From Neisseriaceae bacterium CLB008 (GTDB lineage Bacteria > Pseudomonadota > Gammaproteobacteria > Burkholderiales > Neisseriaceae): a stretch of DNA of 64,000 nucleotides. The DNA lies in the NCBI GenBank assembly GCA_041228285.1, contig CP166133.1, forward strand, positions 744,001 through 808,000, read 5' to 3'. The position numbers were made by a program, and so were the translations under genes. The notes beneath the pieces were generated by a model. The model made no database searches. It saw nothing but the letters and a program-made list of their open reading frames with translations, and was not told the DNA's origin. Shown piece after piece: positions 25,387 to 33,662 of this stretch (position 1 is its first letter; each line of letters starts with the position of its first letter).

Positions 25387-27009
25387 ATGACTCACCCCGA
25401 ACGCAGCCCTTATCCAGAAGTAGAAGGCATCGACAGCCGCTTATTTGAGCTGTCGGCTCAAGCCATTCCTCCCGCAGATCGTGCCAAGGCTATGCAGCAG
25501 TTAAAAGACTATGTGGCCATCAAGAAAAAATATTTTTTGGGCTATCAGGCCAATCAGGCATTGGATTATGCGGGCGAGCTAGATCAGTATTTAGACGTAC
25601 AGCTAAACAATATTGGCGACCCTTTTCAAACCGGTAACTTTAAGCTCAACAGTAAATGGATTGAGCGTGCCGTTTTGGATTACTTTGCCGAGCTGTGGCA
25701 TCTGCCCACGCCACACTTAGAGATGTATCAAGAGAATGGGGAGTTAAACGGCAATATTGAGGACATTGGCAATCGCTATTGGGGCTATGTGGTGTCTATG
25801 GGCAGTACCGAGGGCAATCTGTACGGCATTCGCAATGCGCGCGACTATCTGCATGGGAAAGTTTTAGCGGTGGATACCGCCACCAGTAAGCAAAGAATGC
25901 ACCGTGGGTTTTTTCATCGGGCCAAGGGCAGCAAGGAACGCTTAAGCCATACTGAAACAGCCTATCAACCGGTTTTGTTTTATTCACGTGCCACCCATTA
26001 TTCGATTGATAAGATCAAAGACATCCTGCTGTTTGATACTTTTAGTGAAGTGGGTAAGGCGCTTTATCCCAACGAGTGTCCGATCGGGCGTGAGTGGCCA
26101 GAGCATGTGCCAACGTATGAGGACGATTCAATTCATCTTGAAGACCTCTATAAACTGGTGGATTTTTTTGCGGCTAAAGGCCATCCGATTGCAGTGAACT
26201 TTAACTATGGCACCACGTTCAGGGGCGCTTATGACGACATTAAAGGCGCTTCGGCTGAAATCATCCGTATTTTAACGCGCCACGGCATTGCCGAACGTGA
26301 TTTTGTGGTGAACATCAATGGCACTGAAGTCCACAGTAAGCGCGATGGTTATTGGTTCCATGTGGATGGGGCTTTGGGTGCGGCCTATGGCCCGTTCTTT
26401 GAGATGATTCAGGCTGAAGACCCCAGCTTTAATATTCCGCCTTCTTTTGACTTCCGCAACCCGATTCACTCAATTTCTATGAGTGGTCATAAGGAGATTG
26501 GCGCACCTTGGCCCTGCGGGATTTACATGACTCGAACCAAGTATTTATTAAACTTCTCTAATGTGTCCTATATTGGATCACAGGATTCGACGCTGTCTGG
26601 TTCGCGTAATGGTTTTTCAGCGCTGATTTTGTGGCACTACCTGTCACGCCATTCGTATGAGGATCAAAAAGATAAGCTGCTGGGCTTATTGAGCATGGCG
26701 GCCTATGCGGAGGCACAGCTGCGCACGGTGGTGACACCAGCAAACATTGAGTGGCGCGTTCACCGAGCAGAAAACTCACTCAGCGTGTTGTTTAGACGGC
26801 CTAATCAAGAGTTGGTGTCTAAGTATTCTTTGTCTACCGAGTTTGAGGAAGGGTTTGATTACGCCCATTTGTTTGCCATGGAACACGTCACGCGTGAAAC
26901 CATTGATGCTTTGGTGCACGATTTAAATCAGCCCGGTGCTTTTTTTGATCGAGAGGCCACCGAACCTCACGTTCGCGGTATTTTAAACCCAGGCACAGGC
27001 TTCCGATAA
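25387..27009 (+). CDS. PLP-dependent group II decarboxylase, histidine decarboxylase-like
   Basis: Amino acid decarboxylase of about 540 residues using pyridoxal phosphate; cytosolic, probably making an amine and CO2. The substrate-independent core is clear: VVSMGSTEGNLYGIRNARDY (about 136-155), the cofactor Asp in FHVDGALGAAYGPF (about 330) and the PLP lysine in SMSGHKEIGAPWPCGIY (about 366). The SGHK-x-I-G-x-P-x-PCG pattern is that of histidine decarboxylases. It is longer than the ~380-residue bacterial histidine decarboxylases, so another substrate is possible. ATG 25387 after GGAG is preferred; 51 extra in-frame codons upstream have no ribosome site. Monocistronic; neighbours give no pathway. 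Confidence 0.82.
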   Translation: MTHPERSPYPEVEGIDSRLFELSAQAIPPADRAKAMQQLKDYVAIKKKYFLGYQANQALDYAGELDQYLDVQLNNIGDPFQTGNFKLNSKWIERAVLDYFAELWHLPTPHLEMYQENGELNGNIEDIGNRYWGYVVSMGSTEGNLYGIRNARDYLHGKVLAVDTATSKQRMHRGFFHRAKGSKERLSHTETAYQPVLFYSRATHYSIDKIKDILLFDTFSEVGKALYPNECPIGREWPEHVPTYEDDSIHLEDLYKLVDFFAAKGHPIAVNFNYGTTFRGAYDDIKGASAEIIRILTRHGIAERDFVVNINGTEVHSKRDGYWFHVDGALGAAYGPFFEMIQAEDPSFNIPPSFDFRNPIHSISMSGHKEIGAPWPCGIYMTRTKYLLNFSNVSYIGSQDSTLSGSRNGFSALILWHYLSRHSYEDQKDKLLGLLSMAAYAEAQLRTVVTPANIEWRVHRAENSLSVLFRRPNQELVSKYSLSTEFEEGFDYAHLFAMEHVTRETIDALVHDLNQPGAFFDREATEPHVRGILNPGTGFR

Positions 27010-27030
27010 ACCCGTTTGAGCATGACCCCA

Positions 27031-27054
27031 CGCCCACCTATTGGTGGGCGTTTT
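27031..27054 (+). terminator. Terminator after the decarboxylase gene
   Basis: CGCCCACC / GGTGGGCGTTTT with loop TATT. Confidence 0.82.
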
Positions 27055-27203
27055 GGTTTGTGCCTGATCAAGCTGATGCTGAAGAGGGGGTTAGCTTGGC
27101 GGGATGGTCTTGCATTTTAAAGTGGTTCGGGATTATGCTTTAGCATTAAGACCATCGCGGCATTCAGCCTGCCTTGGCGCTCACGTAGGTAAAGGAAAAC
27201 CAC

Positions 27204-27971
27204 ATGAACACACTTTGGTGGCAAAGCAAATGGTTGTTATTGGCTCTGCTGTTGGGCGCCTGTACCAGCCAACAACGCACGCCGATGGCGGCGCTGGAGC
27301 GGCCCATTGCCGCAGAGGCTAAAATAGTGGCGCCCAGAACGGCCAGCGCTGATGCTAAGCTGGGCACGCAGTGGGGCGAAGGCGTGGCCTCTAATGTGAC
27401 TCAAGTATCGCTTCGCCGGGTGTCTCAGCGACCATTGGCGCTGCAAGAGATTCAATACGCGGCCAGCGTGCCGCATGGGCGAGCGTTAAAAGAGCTATCG
27501 TTGGCCGAGGGGCGCATCGGCATGGCTGTTTTGGATGGACAAGGCCGTAAAATGACGCTGATCGAAAGCGCGAACAAAATTGGTCTGGCGGGTAAGAAAG
27601 GGGAGCGCTATCAGCTCTACTATCAAAACCACAGCAATAAAACCTATGCGATTTTGGCCACGGTGGATGGTTTAGACGTCATGAATGGTCAGCCAGGCAG
27701 CTTTAACAGCGGCGGCTATGTGCTTCCTCCTTATGGTCGCTTAACCATTGAAGGGTTCCGCAAGAGCAATAGTGAGGTCGCAGCGTTTCGGTTTACCACG
27801 CTCAATAATGCCTATGTGGCCAACACGCCCGCTGGCGATGTGGGTAACGCTGGCCTAATCGGCACGGCCGTTTTTGAGCTGTATGATCCAGCCGCGAAGG
27901 CACAGCCGCCTAAGGGCAGTGCTTTTCCTGCTGAAAATGGCTATGCGCCTGCACCGCAGTACCGAGATTAA
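27204..27971 (+). CDS. Lipoprotein of unknown function
   Basis: Unrecognised 255-residue protein with a lipoprotein signal (KWLLLALLLGACTSQQ, Cys20). After a disordered Ala-rich stretch (residues ~25-60) comes a predicted beta-rich domain containing GRIGMAVLDGQGRKMTLIES (about 109-128), RYQLYYQNHSNKTYAILATVDGLDV, GGYVLPPYGRLTIEGFR and VAAFRFTTLNNAYV. The end is Pro/Ala-rich (about 232-255). The DGLDV and VAAFRF elements look conserved rather than random, so a defined family seems likely, but I do not recognise it. ATG has AAAGGA upstream; a strong terminator follows. It sits just before the haem receptor gene but is separately terminated. Confidence 0.75.
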   Translation: MNTLWWQSKWLLLALLLGACTSQQRTPMAALERPIAAEAKIVAPRTASADAKLGTQWGEGVASNVTQVSLRRVSQRPLALQEIQYAASVPHGRALKELSLAEGRIGMAVLDGQGRKMTLIESANKIGLAGKKGERYQLYYQNHSNKTYAILATVDGLDVMNGQPGSFNSGGYVLPPYGRLTIEGFRKSNSEVAAFRFTTLNNAYVANTPAGDVGNAGLIGTAVFELYDPAAKAQPPKGSAFPAENGYAPAPQYRD

Positions 27972-28003
27972 GGCCGCACATCGCGTGCGACAACCGTCAG
28001 ACC

Positions 28004-28033
28004 ATGGCCGCTTAGATAAAGCGGCCATTTTTT
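28004..28033 (+). terminator. Terminator after lipoprotein gene
   Basis: ATGGCCGCTT / AAGCGGCCATTTTTT with a five-base loop. Confidence 0.9.
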
Positions 28034-28084
28034 ACGCCGGTTTTATCTGGTAAGCGGTCTGATTAATACCACATAAATACAAAT

Positions 28085-28103
28085 AATATTGATTATCATT
28101 TGT
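28085..28103 (+). promoter_or_regulatory. Fur box at the TonB receptor promoter
   Basis: AATATTGATTATCATTTGT matches the 19-base Fur consensus at 14 positions by my count, including the full GATTATCATT core. It overlaps a -35-like TTGTAT (28100-28105), with -10 TATACT at 28123-28128 and a 17-base spacer. The core-to-TATACT offset of 32 bases is repeated exactly at the hemophilin-like gene. Confidence 0.75.
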
Positions 28104-28276
28104 ATTTATTGATCCGACATTCTATACTCATCCGGTTTCATGGCATTGCCGTATTGTCTTTTTACCATGGGTTTGTGTGGGAGAACGCTGAATCATGTCA
28201 TTAAGTTGGTGAGGGACGTGGACATAAGCCGATGGTGAGAGGGCGATGATTAACGCACACACATTCGGAGAAACCT

Positions 28277-31069
28277 ATGTTCCCTCTTAGCCTTAAACCC
28301 AAGCCGCTGGCCGCGGCTTTACTCTTGGCCTATTGGGCCATGCCCTATGGGGCTTATGCACAAACGCCGGACACCGCCACGACGGTGACGCAAGCCGAAG
28401 CGGTACCCAAGGCTTCGGGCTCGCCCAAAAACAGTGCTGAAGCCACTTTAGATAATGTTGTGGTGGTCGGTAAAACCAATAAGGATCGTGCCGGCGCCAA
28501 CGACGTGTATGATCAGAGCCTCTCTTCCGTCTACATCAATAAAACCCACATCGACCGCTATAAGGGCGCCGCCCCCGCTGATGTGTTCAAAGGCCTATTG
28601 GGCGTACAAAGCGGTGACGCCCGCAACAGCGGGGCGCTTGACCCCAATATTCGCGGCATTCAGGGTCAAGGTCGTGTGCCGTTGACCATTGACGGGACGG
28701 AGCAAGCGATCACGGTGTGGCGTGGCTATAACGGCGCCAATAACCGCAACTATATCGATCCTAGCCTTATTGGCAGCATTCAAATCGAAAAAGGCCCCTC
28801 GCTGACGCGTGGGGTGAAAAGCTCAGTGGGCGGCGCCGTGGTGGTGAAAACCCTGAGCGTGGATGATGTTTTACCCGCTGGCGAAACCTTTGGCGGCGAC
28901 ATTTTAGTCGAAGCGAGTAATGGGTCGGTGAAGCCGCGGTTACCGAATTTACGCACCGGTGAGGATGCGCGCGACATTCCAGGCTGGAGCTCAGCTTATG
29001 ATGACCCAACGTTACGGGTGAGGCCTAAAAGTGGGCATAAATTTGGTCAAGATGAGGCCATTCGCATTGCCTTAGCGACTCGGCAAGAGCGATTTGATGT
29101 GGTGGCTGCCTATAGCTATCGCAGTAAGGGTAACCATTTAGCGGGTAAAAAAGGCGCCGATAAATACCGTTTTCAAGGCGAGGGTGAACCCGATTATTGG
29201 GACCATCAGGCCTATATGGCCAATGTTTATCAGCCGGGTAAAGAAGTGCCCAATACGTCTAGTCGGATGGCATCGTATTTGCTCAAGGGCACCCTGCATT
29301 TGAGCGATGAGCAGTCTTTAGAGCTGGGGTTACGGCACACCAAGGCTGACTTTGGTGAAATCATGCCTTCACGTTTAAAGCCTGAGCGCTGGGGTAATGA
29401 TGGGGTGCCGCAATGGCCTCTAAGCGAGGTTAGCCTAAGTGCCTATAATTTATTGTATAAATGGCAGCCTGCTGACCAGCCTTTGATTGATCTTGAGGCC
29501 AATCTTTGGGCGACGCGTTCGGTGAGCGACACCTATAACGGTGGTGGTTTTCCAAATGAGCCTTATGAAAATAGCACTGGGTTGCCAGAATGGTCGCCTA
29601 ACGCGAATATGACCTTACGCAACACGGCCTTAATGAATGCGCGTGAAAACCGCTGGGGCGTGACCATCAGTAATAAGGCTTCGCTGTTGCCTAATCTGGA
29701 TTTTACCGTCAGCGGTAGCTTTCAAAAAGAGCGCTTAGGCTCGGATAATGTGTACGATCCTAAAGAAATGGGCAGCACTCAGGCCGCGGGCCGTAAGGGT
29801 ACGCGTGATGAACACAATGTGAGCTTTAATTTTGATTGGCAGCCAACCGATTGGCTGGCTTTAAGCGCCGGTATGAAGCGTACGGCCTATACGTCTATGG
29901 ATGATTTTTTAGACGAACGCATGCAGGCTGAAGATCCTAATTACGCCGTAGACAGAGCGTTTAAAGGCTATAAGTTAAAGTACAAACGCCGTTATACCGA
30001 GGAAGAGTTTGCGGATGAAATGTGGTGGCTGGACCCTGAAGATCGTTTTGATGACTATTGGGGCTTAACCAACGATGAGGTTTTGTGGCTAGCCGATGCC
30101 GATGGCAAAATGAAGCGTGAAAATAATCCTTTTTTAAACGGTAGTTTGACTTTGGGTAAGGACGTGATTGCGAGCGGCCAAGAGGTGTATACGGAAGCCA
30201 CGGCGCAGCGATGGCCAGAGGTGAAAAAGCGTAAGGATCATGCTTGGGCGCCTGTGTTGTCGGCCACTGCTTTATTGACCGACAATGCCCGCGTGTACGT
30301 ACGTTATAGCGAGGCGAAGCGCATGCCCAGCTTATTTGAGAGCACCATCGGCTTTTCTTCTAGCTCCAGAGAACCGATGAAGCCAGAACATGCTAAAAAC
30401 ATTGAAGTAGCCTATGTTCATGATTTGCGTGATTTATTGGGCGCGCAGCGCCATGCTGACGTTAAAATCGCTTATTATCACAACACCATTAAGGACACCA
30501 TAGAGCGTAATGACCTATTTCAATTCAGCAATGTAGACAAGCAAAAAGTGGCCGGCTTAGAACTACAGGGGCGTTACGATAACGGTCGTTTCTTTACCGA
30601 CTTAGGCGTGGCCATGAATTTGAAAAATGAAGTGTGCGATGAATCATCGGCGGTTGTGGCCGATCCCTTCTTAGGGCGCATCAGCAACTGCGTCCGTGAT
30701 GGCTTTCGCAACGGCTATTTACGCAATATGCCCCAGCCCAAATACATGGTGAACTGGCTGGTGGGGGGGCGGTTCTTACAGCAAAAGCTGGAGCTGGGTT
30801 CACGCATGACCTTCCATAGTGGTTCAGTGAATAATGATGATCGAAATTTTGGTGAGGCGGGTAAACAGTCTGAATACTTTAATGAGCCATTAGGGTGGGC
30901 GCCGGTGATTATTGTCGATGCCCATGCCAATTACCGTATGAACGATAAGCTAGCGGTTGAACTGGGCGTCACCAATTTGACTAACCGCTATTATTTAGAC
31001 CCGTTGAGTCGTGCGCGAATGCCAGCACCAGGGCGAACGGTGAAGCTCACGCTTAAAGGCAAATTTTAA
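28277..31069 (+). CDS. TonB-dependent outer-membrane receptor, probable haem/hemophore receptor (HphR-like)
   Basis: Outer-membrane transporter of 930 residues with a signal peptide ending PYGAYA (about residue 28), a TonB-box-like LDNVVVVGK (about 58-66), a plug domain with PADVFKGLLGVQSGDARNSG and NIRGIQGQGRVPLTIDGTEQ, and a large barrel ending in RTVKLTLKGKF with terminal Phe. KRMPSLFE (about 680) followed by MKPEHAKNIEVAY resembles the FRAP and NPNL boxes of haem receptors. A Fur-type promoter lies upstream and a terminator downstream. The next genes encode a hemophilin-like secreted protein and a Slam, the arrangement known from hemophilin systems of Acinetobacter. The haem role is therefore well supported but inferred. 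Confidence 0.85.
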   Translation: MFPLSLKPKPLAAALLLAYWAMPYGAYAQTPDTATTVTQAEAVPKASGSPKNSAEATLDNVVVVGKTNKDRAGANDVYDQSLSSVYINKTHIDRYKGAAPADVFKGLLGVQSGDARNSGALDPNIRGIQGQGRVPLTIDGTEQAITVWRGYNGANNRNYIDPSLIGSIQIEKGPSLTRGVKSSVGGAVVVKTLSVDDVLPAGETFGGDILVEASNGSVKPRLPNLRTGEDARDIPGWSSAYDDPTLRVRPKSGHKFGQDEAIRIALATRQERFDVVAAYSYRSKGNHLAGKKGADKYRFQGEGEPDYWDHQAYMANVYQPGKEVPNTSSRMASYLLKGTLHLSDEQSLELGLRHTKADFGEIMPSRLKPERWGNDGVPQWPLSEVSLSAYNLLYKWQPADQPLIDLEANLWATRSVSDTYNGGGFPNEPYENSTGLPEWSPNANMTLRNTALMNARENRWGVTISNKASLLPNLDFTVSGSFQKERLGSDNVYDPKEMGSTQAAGRKGTRDEHNVSFNFDWQPTDWLALSAGMKRTAYTSMDDFLDERMQAEDPNYAVDRAFKGYKLKYKRRYTEEEFADEMWWLDPEDRFDDYWGLTNDEVLWLADADGKMKRENNPFLNGSLTLGKDVIASGQEVYTEATAQRWPEVKKRKDHAWAPVLSATALLTDNARVYVRYSEAKRMPSLFESTIGFSSSSREPMKPEHAKNIEVAYVHDLRDLLGAQRHADVKIAYYHNTIKDTIERNDLFQFSNVDKQKVAGLELQGRYDNGRFFTDLGVAMNLKNEVCDESSAVVADPFLGRISNCVRDGFRNGYLRNMPQPKYMVNWLVGGRFLQQKLELGSRMTFHSGSVNNDDRNFGEAGKQSEYFNEPLGWAPVIIVDAHANYRMNDKLAVELGVTNLTNRYYLDPLSRARMPAPGRTVKLTLKGKF

Positions 31070-31085
31070 TTAAGCCATTGCGCTC

Positions 31086-31112
31086 AGCCAGCATGTCATG
31101 CTGGCTTTTTTT
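31086..31112 (+). terminator. Terminator after the TonB receptor gene
   Basis: AGCCAGCATG / CATGCTGGCT with a one-base centre, then seven T. It separates the receptor transcript from the hemophilin-like gene. Confidence 0.9.
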
Positions 31113-31162
31113 ATGGGTGTCGATCTAAGGGCGGCATGACAAAATACAACAATGTTTTAAAT

Positions 31163-31206
31163 AATAACGATTATCATTTGCGTTTAGTCAAAAGGGTGTC
31201 TATACT
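31163..31206 (+). promoter_or_regulatory. Fur box and promoter of the hemophilin-like gene
   Basis: AATAACGATTATCATTTGC (31163-31181) matches the Fur consensus at 15 of 19 positions by my count. -35-like TTGCGT is at 31178-31183 and -10 TATACT at 31201-31206, spacer 17. The layout is the same, base for base in spacing, as at the receptor gene. Confidence 0.75.
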
Positions 31207-31226
31207 CAGCCACAGGTTCTCAAAAC

Positions 31227-31245
31227 CTTAGGCCACAAGCCTAAG
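31227..31245 (+). promoter_or_regulatory. 5' leader hairpin of the hemophilin-like mRNA
   Basis: Perfect CTTAGGC / GCCTAAG stem with loop CACAA, then AGGGCCTTTTT. It lies in the ~110-base untranslated leader predicted from the TATACT promoter. It could protect the mRNA or act as an attenuator; no ligand motif was recognised. Confidence 0.45.
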
Positions 31246-31320
31246 AGGGCCTTTTTACTCACACGACCTTTGGGTCTTTTGCTGGTGGTGTGTTCTTTTT
31301 TTATGTATCTGGAGATGACA

Positions 31321-32052
31321 ATGAAAAAGTTACAAACAATGGCAGTGGTATTGGGTTTATGTGCAATGGTTGGGCAGACGCAGGCAGCTGTGGCCTCGGC
31401 CCAAAGTGATGATGCCTACATCCAAGTAGGGGAAACGGCTGCTGGTGGTCCTGGCCATCCTGGTCAAGCGGGTCAGCCCGGCATTGGCGTGCACAACGTG
31501 GCTGACTTTACCAAAGTCGCCTTTTCGGGGTTACAGCAAATGGTGGCAGCGGACGCAAATGGCGTGACGCGCATTGCTGCTTCACCCGGCTCTCATCGCG
31601 ATATGGGTGATTTTAATTTCACCAAGGTGGCCAATAGCGACGTTTATTTTGGTGAATGGTCGCAAACCGGCAATGTGGCTGACGGTACCCACACCGTGTA
31701 TTACGCCGGTAAAGACAAAACCACCAATATGCCCACCACCGGGCAGGCTGACTACGCCGTCGTGGGGATCAATAATTACAACGGCAGCAATTTACTGACC
31801 GGTACGTTTAAAGCCGATTTTGCCAAAAATACGCTGAAGGGTGACATCAACAATAATGCTTTAGCGGTCAATGTGGATGCGAAAATCAACAGCGCCAACG
31901 CCAGCTTTGTCGGCAAAGCCACGGCCACCGGCAACGTTGCTGGTAAGACCCAAGGCCATTTCTTTGGTAACGCTGCGTCACAGTTAGCCGGCATCGCCAC
32001 CTTTACCGATCGCAGTAAAGACGTGTCGTTTGGCGGCAGTAAAAAGCCTTAA
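31321..32052 (+). CDS. Secreted hemophilin-like haem-binding protein (HphA-like, Slam substrate)
   Basis: Exported protein of 243 residues. The signal peptide ends in VGQTQA (about residue 22) with no lipobox cysteine, so the product should be released rather than lipidated. A Gly/Pro stretch GGPGHPGQAGQPGIG (about 42-56) leads into an N-terminal domain with candidate haem ligands at His58, His92 and His124. The C-terminal half is the eight-strand barrel typical of Slam-dependent proteins, recognisable in the repeated hairpins and in GHFFGNAASQLAGIATF (212-228) and VSFGGSKKP. ATG 31321 has GGAG six bases ahead. It lies between a TonB receptor and a Slam gene; haem capture is inferred from this architecture. 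Confidence 0.82.
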   Translation: MKKLQTMAVVLGLCAMVGQTQAAVASAQSDDAYIQVGETAAGGPGHPGQAGQPGIGVHNVADFTKVAFSGLQQMVAADANGVTRIAASPGSHRDMGDFNFTKVANSDVYFGEWSQTGNVADGTHTVYYAGKDKTTNMPTTGQADYAVVGINNYNGSNLLTGTFKADFAKNTLKGDINNNALAVNVDAKINSANASFVGKATATGNVAGKTQGHFFGNAASQLAGIATFTDRSKDVSFGGSKKP

Positions 32053-32100
32053 GCGAGAACCGATGATGCGACGGGTTTAGTGGCATCTAAAAACCGAACG

Positions 32101-32127
32101 GGGGCTTGTTGATCAAGCCCCTTTTTT
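32101..32127 (+). terminator. Terminator between hemophilin-like gene and Slam gene
   Basis: GGGGCTTG / CAAGCCCC with a five-base loop and six T. It sits 48 bases before the Slam start; partial readthrough would give much substrate and little translocator. Confidence 0.88.
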
Positions 32128-32174
32128 GATGAAGGGTGTGGCTACACCCTAAGCACACAAAGGCAGGGTCGGCC

Positions 32175-33662
32175 ATGAGACATTTTTTAATTGAGCGACG
32201 CTGGCGCTGCGTATTCTGCATGGTGTTCGGCAGCTTGGCTCTGGCATCTCTGGCGCATGCCGATGAAGACACCAGCCGTCGACTACGCCATTCATTACAG
32301 TTTTCAACCGATCAAAAGGCTGAGTCTGTGCTGGTGCCTGAGGCATCTGATTGGCCTGAGGGCACGGAGGGCATGCTGGTGAACGGCCAGTTGCTGCGCA
32401 TTGAGGCCAACGTCAATGATTTGGGTAAGGCCATTTACTTGGGCGTCAATCATCAGCTTTGGCCAGATGTACGGCGCCTATTGCCTCAATATCAGGCCTT
32501 GGCCAATCATGATGAGGCCTTGGTTGGCTTTGCCCAAGCGGCTTTGGCGCGCGCCGAGGGCGACTATTCGGTGGCCATTACGGGCTATCGGCAGCTGTTG
32601 CGGGCACAGCCTGATTTTTTACGGGTACAGCTAGAATTAGGACGGACTTTATATGAAAACCATCAAAATACCGAAGCTCAAGCGTGGTTCAAGCAAATTG
32701 AGCTACCTACCGATGCGCTTGGGCTACAGGAAAATGTGGCCGGCTATGTAGACGCTTTGGCCGTGCGTGAAGCATGGCACGGCTCGGTGGCTATTGGGCC
32801 CGCCCACAACAGCAATTTAAATCAATCGACTGCCAGCGTGACTTATTTCCCTGTGTATGAAGACAATCAGCTCCAAGGCTACGTTGAGCGCCGCATTCCC
32901 GGCCCTGTGGCCGATCAAGGCTGGGCTTATGAGGCAACGCTGAGTAAGCAAAAAAACGTGAGCGGCAATCATGGCTTAATGTTGCGCGGCCTACTATACG
33001 GCAATGAATACACCCATGAGTCCAGCTACAGCGACAGCACCGCCAGCGTGTATGGCGGCTATCAATACCGCAGCGCCCGCACCACGCTGACGGTGGCGCC
33101 GTTGTTTGAGTTTAATTGGCAGAACCATCAGGCTTTGTCTAAGGCTTTAGGGGCGAAAATCGAGTGGCAGTATGGCTTAAGCCCGAAGGCTTTGGTGAGC
33201 GTTGATGTGGAACGTAAACGGTTGGCCTATCATCAGGACGACTATGCCCACAACGATGGCTGGCAAAGCTCGCTGTTTGTGACGGGTACGTACGCCTTAC
33301 CGCAAAACTGGCTGGTGTTCGGAGGGCTAGATTGGGTGCGTAAAGATGCGGATGAGGCGGTGAACGCCTATCATCAACAGGGTGCACGCTTGGGCGTGGC
33401 TAAATCTTTTGCCGTGGGCGTTGAAACCGCGTTATTTGGCGCTTGGCGGCACAAGCAGTATGACGCCTACAGTGATCTGTTGGCGGCCAAACGCGCTGAT
33501 CATGAGCAAACCTATACCGCCATTGTGAAGGTGCCCAAGTTTAAACTGGCCGGCCTGACGCCGAGCCTATTGTTGCGCCACCATCGGGTTAGCAGCAACG
33601 TGGATTGGCTGTATGCCTATCGAAAAAATGAAGTCAGCTTGAAGTTAGAGGCGTATTTCTAA
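32175..33662 (+). CDS. Surface lipoprotein assembly modulator (Slam, DUF560 family)
   Basis: Outer-membrane translocator of 495 residues that delivers specific barrel-domain proteins to the cell surface or medium. Signal peptide ends SLAHA (about residue 29). The N-terminal periplasmic part has TPR-like repeats (HDEALVGFAQAALARAEGDY, PDFLRVQLELGRTLYENHQN; about 95-175). From about residue 215 alternating strands form a DUF560 barrel ending in VSLKLEAYF with terminal Phe. ATG 32175 starts a good signal sequence; an upstream in-frame start lacks one. Its immediate upstream neighbour is its predicted substrate. The stop overlaps the cyoE stop by four bases on the other strand. Confidence 0.88.
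   Translation: MRHFLIERRWRCVFCMVFGSLALASLAHADEDTSRRLRHSLQFSTDQKAESVLVPEASDWPEGTEGMLVNGQLLRIEANVNDLGKAIYLGVNHQLWPDVRRLLPQYQALANHDEALVGFAQAALARAEGDYSVAITGYRQLLRAQPDFLRVQLELGRTLYENHQNTEAQAWFKQIELPTDALGLQENVAGYVDALAVREAWHGSVAIGPAHNSNLNQSTASVTYFPVYEDNQLQGYVERRIPGPVADQGWAYEATLSKQKNVSGNHGLMLRGLLYGNEYTHESSYSDSTASVYGGYQYRSARTTLTVAPLFEFNWQNHQALSKALGAKIEWQYGLSPKALVSVDVERKRLAYHQDDYAHNDGWQSSLFVTGTYALPQNWLVFGGLDWVRKDADEAVNAYHQQGARLGVAKSFAVGVETALFGAWRHKQYDAYSDLLAAKRADHEQTYTAIVKVPKFKLAGLTPSLLLRHHRVSSNVDWLYAYRKNEVSLKLEAYF

Noticed and set aside
21285-33662. A genomic island or prophage carrying the iron/haem region
   Set aside because: No integrase, tRNA attachment site, flanking direct repeats or clear shift in base composition was seen around the region.
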